Shown one piece after another: positions 7,719-11,101 of a DNA stretch of 11,101 nucleotides. A model generated the notes under the pieces. That model ran no database searches. It had not been told where the DNA came from and saw only the letters and a program-made list of their open reading frames with translations. Location of the stretch: contig CATMIM010000008.1 of assembly GCA_950068635.1 (NCBI GenBank), forward strand, positions 1-11,101, written 5' to 3'. The stretch comes from an uncultured Candidatus Poseidoniales archaeon (GTDB lineage Archaea > Thermoplasmatota > Poseidoniia > Poseidoniales > Thalassarchaeaceae). The translations under genes were made by a program, and so were the position numbers. Within the stretch, counting starts at the first letter, position 1; every line of letters begins with the position of its first letter.

Positions 7719-8969
7719 ATGGGCGAGGGGCGCATCATCCGCGACGCGCTGCACGGTGACATCGAGATCAGTGAAGATGTCCGCCGCATCATCGACACGC
7801 GCACCTTTCAGCGGCTGCGCTACATCCAACAGCTCGCCACCAGTCACTACGCATTCCCCTCGGCGACGCACACTCGGTTCTCGCATTCGTTGGGTGCGCA
7901 CCACCTCGCGACTCGACTGATCGGACGCCTGCGCGAACTGTACCCCGATGCGATCTCTGACGAAGATGCGCGTCTGGTCCCGATCGCGGCCCTGCTCCAC
8001 GACATCGGGCACCCTCCCTTCTCACACATGTTCGAGACACCCGAGGTGTTCGCCACTTTCCGCGGGCACGAGGAATGGGGTCGCCTGTTGATGCAGGACG
8101 AGGAGTGCGACCTGTCGGGTGTGCTCACGGAATTGCTGGGTGATTCGGTGGATCGCCTGCTCGCCATCATGGATGGCAGCGTCGAGCCACGCTTCCTCTC
8201 CGAGATCATCTCCAGCCAGCTCGATGTCGACCGGCTTGACTACCTGAAGCGCGACCAGTTCGGGACCGGGGCGGATGTGGGCAGCATCGACCTGGACAGG
8301 ATCCTGCGCTCATTGCGCATCTCTGATGAGGGGGGTTTGGTCGTGAGGCGGGACAGGGTGGAAGTGGTCGAAGGCTACCTCGTCACTCGGTGGCACATGT
8401 ACCAACTGGTCTACTTCCACAAACTGAATATGCTCACGCAGGCGTACTACGTACGCTCCCTGGCGCGGGCGCGGCACCTGCACGAACATGAGGACCTGCG
8501 ACTTTCCCTGCGCATGCGGGACATGCTGTCGAACCGCGAACTCACGCCGTTGCGCTATTCCCAACTGACGGACGCGTTCGTAATCGCCGATGTGTTCGCT
8601 TGGGCAGACCTCGCCGACCCGGTCCTGTCAGGATACGCCACTCGACTGGCCAGCCGCGATGGATTCCACAAGCGGGTCCGGCTCCCCGAACACACTCTTG
8701 AGCAGGCGGAGGAGTTGCTCGACCCGCTGTCCGTGCTGGTTTCCGAAGCAGGATTCGATGCGCAACATGACCTCATCCACGCGCGGATGCGCAAGGAAGG
8801 ATACCTGCCGTATGTGGGCGGAATCCAACTAGACGACGGCAGCGACATTCTCGCATCATCGCCGATGATCAAGTCCATCTCCGGCGAATTCAGCAACACG
8901 ATGTTCTTCGTTCCCGAATCGATTCGTGCCGAAGCGGAGCGACTCGCGGCGCAACTGATCCAGCAGTGA
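7719..8969 (+). CDS. HD-domain phosphohydrolase, SAMHD1/COG1078 type (probable dNTP triphosphohydrolase)
   Basis: The protein has 416 residues. The start at ATG 7719 is preferred over ATG 7665 because GGAGG (7707-7711) lies 7 nt upstream and because family members begin close to the IRDxxHGDI motif, here at residues 7-15. Visible family signatures are FQRLRYIQQL (30-39), ATHTRFSHSLG (49-59), the HD pair in LLHDIGHPPFSH (His94, Asp95; further His98 and His103), GHEEW (116-120, His117) and SQLDVDRLDYLKRD (166-179). His51, His94, Asp95 and the Asp of QLDVDRLDY are the expected metal ligands. Characterised relatives cleave dNTPs to deoxynucleoside and triphosphate and help control nucleotide pools; that specific activity is inferred here. 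It is cytosolic, with no signal peptide or helix. It lies 92 nt after the membrane-protein gene, and its stop codon is 2 nt from the 3' end of the convergent tRNA gene. Confidence 0.93.
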   Translation: MGEGRIIRDALHGDIEISEDVRRIIDTRTFQRLRYIQQLATSHYAFPSATHTRFSHSLGAHHLATRLIGRLRELYPDAISDEDARLVPIAALLHDIGHPPFSHMFETPEVFATFRGHEEWGRLLMQDEECDLSGVLTELLGDSVDRLLAIMDGSVEPRFLSEIISSQLDVDRLDYLKRDQFGTGADVGSIDLDRILRSLRISDEGGLVVRRDRVEVVEGYLVTRWHMYQLVYFHKLNMLTQAYYVRSLARARHLHEHEDLRLSLRMRDMLSNRELTPLRYSQLTDAFVIADVFAWADLADPVLSGYATRLASRDGFHKRVRLPEHTLEQAEELLDPLSVLVSEAGFDAQHDLIHARMRKEGYLPYVGGIQLDDGSDILASSPMIKSISGEFSNTMFFVPESIRAEAERLAAQLIQQ

Positions 8970-8971
8970 TG

Positions 8972-9046
8972 TGGGCCCGACCGGATTTGAACCGATGATC
9001 ACCCGGTTATGAGCCGGGCGCTCTAACCAGACTAAGCTACGGGCCC
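8972..9046 (-). tRNA. tRNA with CAU anticodon, probably tRNA-Ile2 (CAU); elongator tRNA-Met is the alternative
   Basis: The minus strand folds into a complete cloverleaf: acceptor GGGCCCG/CGGGCCC, D arm GCTT...GAGC, anticodon stem CCCGG/CCGGG with loop CTCATAA, a five-base variable loop, and T arm ATCGG-TTCAAAT-CCGGT. The discriminator base is A (complement of 8972). The anticodon CAU is the complement of 9009-9011. There is no intron and CCA is not encoded, so it must be added after transcription. A GGGCCC-type acceptor is what I associate with archaeal Ile2, where C34 is modified to agmatidine to read AUA; archaeal Met tRNAs I recall have different acceptor stems. The assignment between Ile2 and Met is therefore inference. 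No clear TATA box is seen; a weak AT-rich patch lies about 27-36 nt upstream (9073-9082). Confidence 0.93.
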
Positions 9047-9113
9047 TCCCCTGCCGCTCTCGGCCCCCGCACATGAAGATTGGGCGGGCACAGGCACCTC
9101 GTCCGCATACGCT

Positions 9114-9120
9114 GATAAAC
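9114..9120 (+). promoter_or_regulatory. Probable TATA box for the first four-cysteine surface protein gene
   Basis: The sequence GATAAAC ends 20 nt before the GTG start at 9140, with its centre about 23 nt upstream. The gene has no good Shine-Dalgarno site, so a leaderless transcript fits. It is the only AT-rich element in the spacer between this gene and the divergent tRNA. Confidence 0.4.
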
Positions 9121-9139
9121 CACGGATGAGCAGGGAAAC

Positions 9140-10168
9140 GTGGTGCAGTCAAGCATTGCAACAGGTCCTCGCCGTGGGCACTCGTGGGTGTTCGCCTGCC
9201 TTCTCCCCCTCTTGCTCTTGGGGGCCATCCCGGCTGCACAGGCTCAACTTACTCCGAGCGTGGACATCGAGTGCAGTCCGGTCGAGATACCTGTGGAGGT
9301 TGCTCCTGGCACCCCCGCCACGGGAACCACCACGTGCACCCTCACCAACGACTACTTTCTTTCAGAAGAGGTGAACATCACAGTCGATGTGGTGGATCTG
9401 GTGTATGCCGCTCCTGAGACCGTAACAGTTCCCGGCAATGATGACGTTACCTTCCAGGTGGTCTATCGCGCGGAGTTGGGGGACCCGGTGAAGAACATCC
9501 AGTCGGACATCAATGCCCTCGTCGAATCCGCGGGAGGCCTCCCGTGTCTCAGCTGTACCGAGGAGACTTTCCGGGTGACGGTGGCCATACAGCAGTACGG
9601 TCGACCTGGGCTGCTCATCGACCCGCAGGAGTTGCTGCTCGATCCTGGTCAGTCGGGCGAGATCGTGTTCAAGGTGCAGAACAGGGGCAACGACAAGGAC
9701 ACCATCACCCTCGACGTGGTGAACCGGAGTGGGTTGGAGCAGTTAGGGGTGCAGTTCTCGTTCAGTGGGTCATCGTTCGAGTTGAACGCCGATGCGACGG
9801 CCGACGTTACGCTGACCGTGACGACGACGAAGGAGGTGGGTGACGGTATCTTCGAGGTGGAGATCACGGCGACCAGCCAGCACAGCGTGGACGAAGGGAA
9901 TGCGTGGACGATCAACGATGTGTTCCGGCTGGAGACCGTCGCCAAGCAGGAACTCATTCTCTCGGTGGCGGGTGTGCCGACGTGGGCGGTCTCCGTGGCT
10001 ACCATCCTGCTGCTGTTGGCGGTGGTGGGTGCAATCGTCGTCGTGGTCAAACTGGTATCCAACCGGCGGTCCTTGGCGGCCGATGACTTCGACGACGACG
10101 ATTTCGACTTCGATGACGATGATTTCGATGACCTGGACCTCGATGACCTCGACTTGGATGATCTCTAG
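9140..10168 (+). CDS. Secreted four-cysteine beta-sandwich protein with membrane anchor and Asp-rich tail
   Basis: The protein has 342 residues from GTG 9140 (GTG 9143 is equally possible; the ATG at 9126 is out of frame). A signal peptide covers about residues 1-35 (core VFACLLPLLLLGAI, cleavage near AAQA-Q). The ectodomain holds four cysteines, Cys45, Cys66, Cys136 and Cys139 (PCLSC), all at matching places in the next gene. Residues 155-245 (DPGQSGEIVFKVQNRGNDKDTI) look like a CARDB/NEW3-type Ig-like domain (compare COG1470). These are usually found in archaeal surface proteins and mediate binding or stalk functions. A transmembrane helix lies at about 281-306, followed by a basic NRR stop-transfer and a 28-residue cytoplasmic tail made only of Asp, Phe and Leu. 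Two N-x-S/T sequons are present. It is the first of a tandem pair; the spacer to the second copy has two stem-loops and a TATA-like box, so each gene may have its own promoter. Function unknown. Confidence 0.88.
   Translation: MVQSSIATGPRRGHSWVFACLLPLLLLGAIPAAQAQLTPSVDIECSPVEIPVEVAPGTPATGTTTCTLTNDYFLSEEVNITVDVVDLVYAAPETVTVPGNDDVTFQVVYRAELGDPVKNIQSDINALVESAGGLPCLSCTEETFRVTVAIQQYGRPGLLIDPQELLLDPGQSGEIVFKVQNRGNDKDTITLDVVNRSGLEQLGVQFSFSGSSFELNADATADVTLTVTTTKEVGDGIFEVEITATSQHSVDEGNAWTINDVFRLETVAKQELILSVAGVPTWAVSVATILLLLAVVGAIVVVVKLVSNRRSLAADDFDDDDFDFDDDDFDDLDLDDLDLDDL
10082..10165 (+). repeat. Asp-rich low-complexity coding repeat (cytoplasmic tail)
   Basis: This is the last 28 codons of the preceding gene, built almost only from GAT/GAC with TTC and CTC/CTG/TTG. 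It encodes 19 Asp, 4 Phe and 5 Leu in two blocks: DDDDF-type units first, then DLDDL-type units. The alternating GAT and GAC codons argue against a recent simple-sequence expansion and suggest selection on the peptide. Confidence 0.85.
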
Positions 10169-10196
10169 GGTCGACACCCTCGAATATGGCGAAAAC

Positions 10197-10211
10197 ACGT
10201 GCGTAGCACGT
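10197..10211. repeat. Perfect inverted repeat, ACGTGC-GTA-GCACGT
   Basis: Two six-base arms match perfectly around a three-base centre. It lies 29 nt after the stop codon of the first four-cysteine gene and about 27 nt before the TATA-like box of the second. It could be an operator for a dimeric regulator or a hairpin at the end of the upstream mRNA. No T-run follows, so it does not look like a typical archaeal terminator. Confidence 0.55.
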
Positions 10212-10213
10212 CA

Positions 10214-10233
10214 TCGGGGGCCATCGTCCCCGA
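10214..10233. repeat. Second inverted repeat, TCGGGG / CCCCGA stem-loop
   Basis: Arms at 10214-10219 and 10228-10233 pair over six bases around an eight-base loop. It directly follows the ACGTGC repeat and ends 4 nt before the TATA-like core, where the BRE and upstream regulators would sit. It may be a regulatory site or part of a 3' hairpin of the upstream mRNA; I cannot tell which. Confidence 0.45.
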
Positions 10234-10236
10234 ATC

Positions 10237-10244
10237 CTTATAGG
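10237..10244 (+). promoter_or_regulatory. Probable TATA box for the second four-cysteine surface protein gene
   Basis: The sequence CTTATAGG has its TTATA core 36-40 nt before the ATG at 10278. This predicts a start of transcription near 10265 and a leader of about 12 nt, which would still contain the Shine-Dalgarno site AAGGTG at 10268-10273. It is the best AT-rich element in a GC-rich spacer. Confidence 0.5.
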
Positions 10245-10277
10245 ACTCTCTCGGCGACCGTTCACCGAAGGTGCCAG

Positions 10278-11101
10278 ATGATGAACCGAAGTGCTGTTCG
10301 GAGGATGACCCTTCTCATGTTGGTGTATGTCCTGGGCTTGTGGGCCGGTGCCGCTGGCGCGGTCTCGGCTCAGGGGATTTCCCCGAACCCGGAGATCAAC
10401 GTGGCCTGCTCGCCGGCCTCGATTCCTGTTGAGGTCTACCCGGGCGCCACGCGAGTCGGTACCACCTTCTGCACCGCCACCAACCCGACACAGTACACCG
10501 AGAAGGTGCGCATACAGGTCACAGCGGGTGGACTTGCATTCGCCGCGCCGGGTTCGGTGATCGTCGGAGCATACGACGACGCCGTGTTCGAGGTGGTCGT
10601 GCGCGGGGATGACCGGATGGCAGAAGGAAGCCGTACTGTGACCGTCTCAGCGACGGTGGACACCGCCAACGGTGTCGCCTGTCCGTCCTGCACTTCGAAC
10701 ACCGTCAACGCGCTCGTGACCATCATGCAGTACAGCCGACTGCGTGTCGAGGCCGAGGAACCGTTCAAGCAGCTCAGGCCGAAGGTCGACTACATCTTCG
10801 AGTTCAAGGTGTACAACGACGGCAACGCCTACGACCGCTTCAACATCGAGATCGCAAACCGAGATGATTTGGAGGAGGCAGATTTCCAAATCACCCTACC
10901 GACCATCTCGACTGAAATCGAACCCCAGGCTCCGGCTGACAAGGTGCGAGTGATGATTAGAACGCCGAAGGTCCAAGGCTGGTCTGACACCTACTATCAG
11001 TTGCAATTCAGGGCGACGAGTGAGTACTCGGTCAGAACTGAGGGCATTCCCAACTACCAGACCCAGATGGTCACTCTCTATGTCCGAGGCGTTTATCTGC
11101 C
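10278..11101 (+). CDS. Second secreted four-cysteine surface protein, N-terminal part (paralogue of 9140-10168)
   Basis: The reading frame is open from ATG 10278 to the right edge, giving 274 codons with no stop, so the gene is cut by the window. AAGGTG at 10268-10273 is the Shine-Dalgarno site; ATG 10281 is an equally good start with 7 nt spacing. A signal peptide is present (TLLMLVYVLGLWAGAAGAVS, cleavage near SAQG, about residue 31). The ectodomain aligns along its length with the upstream neighbour: ACSPASIPVEVYPG versus ECSPVEIPVEVAPG, GTTFCTATN versus GTTTCTLTN, ACPSCT versus PCLSCT, and FKVYNDGNAYDRFNIEIANR versus FKVQNRGNDKDTITLDVVNR. All four cysteines are kept (44, 65, 135, 138). 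By analogy a transmembrane helix and acidic tail should follow beyond the window. Function unknown; tandem duplication is the simplest origin. Confidence 0.85.
   Translation, partial: MMNRSAVRRMTLLMLVYVLGLWAGAAGAVSAQGISPNPEINVACSPASIPVEVYPGATRVGTTFCTATNPTQYTEKVRIQVTAGGLAFAAPGSVIVGAYDDAVFEVVVRGDDRMAEGSRTVTVSATVDTANGVACPSCTSNTVNALVTIMQYSRLRVEAEEPFKQLRPKVDYIFEFKVYNDGNAYDRFNIEIANRDDLEEADFQITLPTISTEIEPQAPADKVRVMIRTPKVQGWSDTYYQLQFRATSEYSVRTEGIPNYQTQMVTLYVRGVYL

Noticed and set aside
8972..9046. Possible intron in the tRNA gene, as is common in archaeal CAU tRNAs
   Set aside because: The anticodon loop is exactly seven bases and all stems pair without an insertion.
10082..10165. Asp-codon repeat as a possible CRISPR or non-coding tandem repeat
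   Set aside because: It is in frame, has no fixed repeat-spacer structure and ends at the stop codon of a clear gene, so it is a low-complexity protein tail.

Overview
The window looks archaeal and most resembles planktonic Thermoplasmatota such as Marine Group II (Poseidoniales). This is inferred from gene content and signals, not from a marker-gene tree. The base composition is GC-rich, roughly 60% by eye. Supporting signs are a COG1784-type TctA membrane protein, a COG1078-type HD hydrolase, TATA-like boxes about 25 nt upstream of start codons that lack Shine-Dalgarno sites (leaderless style), GGTGA-type Shine-Dalgarno sites before other starts, a tRNA gene with no encoded CCA, and exported proteins rich in N-glycosylation sequons with C-terminal membrane anchors. 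There are nine protein genes (two cut by the window edges) and one tRNA gene. Coding density is very high and no gene-free stretch exceeds about 110 bases. I see no insertion sequence, CRISPR array, phage gene or origin.

Layout. Minus strand, 2153 to 1: a membrane-anchored protein built of about five OB-like beta modules, then 38 nt later the start of a COG1784/TctA family membrane protein that leaves the window at the left edge; this is probably one operon. Plus strand, 2225 to 3613: a secreted, heavily sequon-bearing beta-rich protein. Its 3' end overlaps by 47 nt the convergent minus-strand gene 4625 to 3567, which encodes a second exported protein with a C-terminal membrane anchor. Divergent from that, on plus, are a subtilisin-like (S8) protease with signal peptide and C-terminal anchor (4714-6738), a multi-pass membrane protein with an apparent internal duplication (6772-7626), and a cytosolic HD-domain phosphohydrolase of the SAMHD1/COG1078 type (7719-8969). 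A minus-strand CAU-anticodon tRNA (8972-9046) follows; it is more like tRNA-Ile2 than elongator tRNA-Met. On the right are two tandem paralogous secreted proteins, 9140-10168 and 10278 to the window end. They share four cysteines and a beta-sandwich ectodomain. The first ends in a transmembrane helix and a 28-residue Asp/Phe/Leu cytoplasmic tail; the end of the second is outside the window.

Together: apart from the HD enzyme and the tRNA, every gene encodes an exported or membrane protein, so this is mainly a cell-surface locus. The protease could process or degrade surface or environmental protein. The functions of the OB-module protein, the two secreted proteins at 2225-4625 and the four-cysteine pair are not known to me. 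The most unusual items are the four-cysteine tandem family with its acidic tail, and the extracytoplasmic OB-module protein paired with the TctA-like gene.
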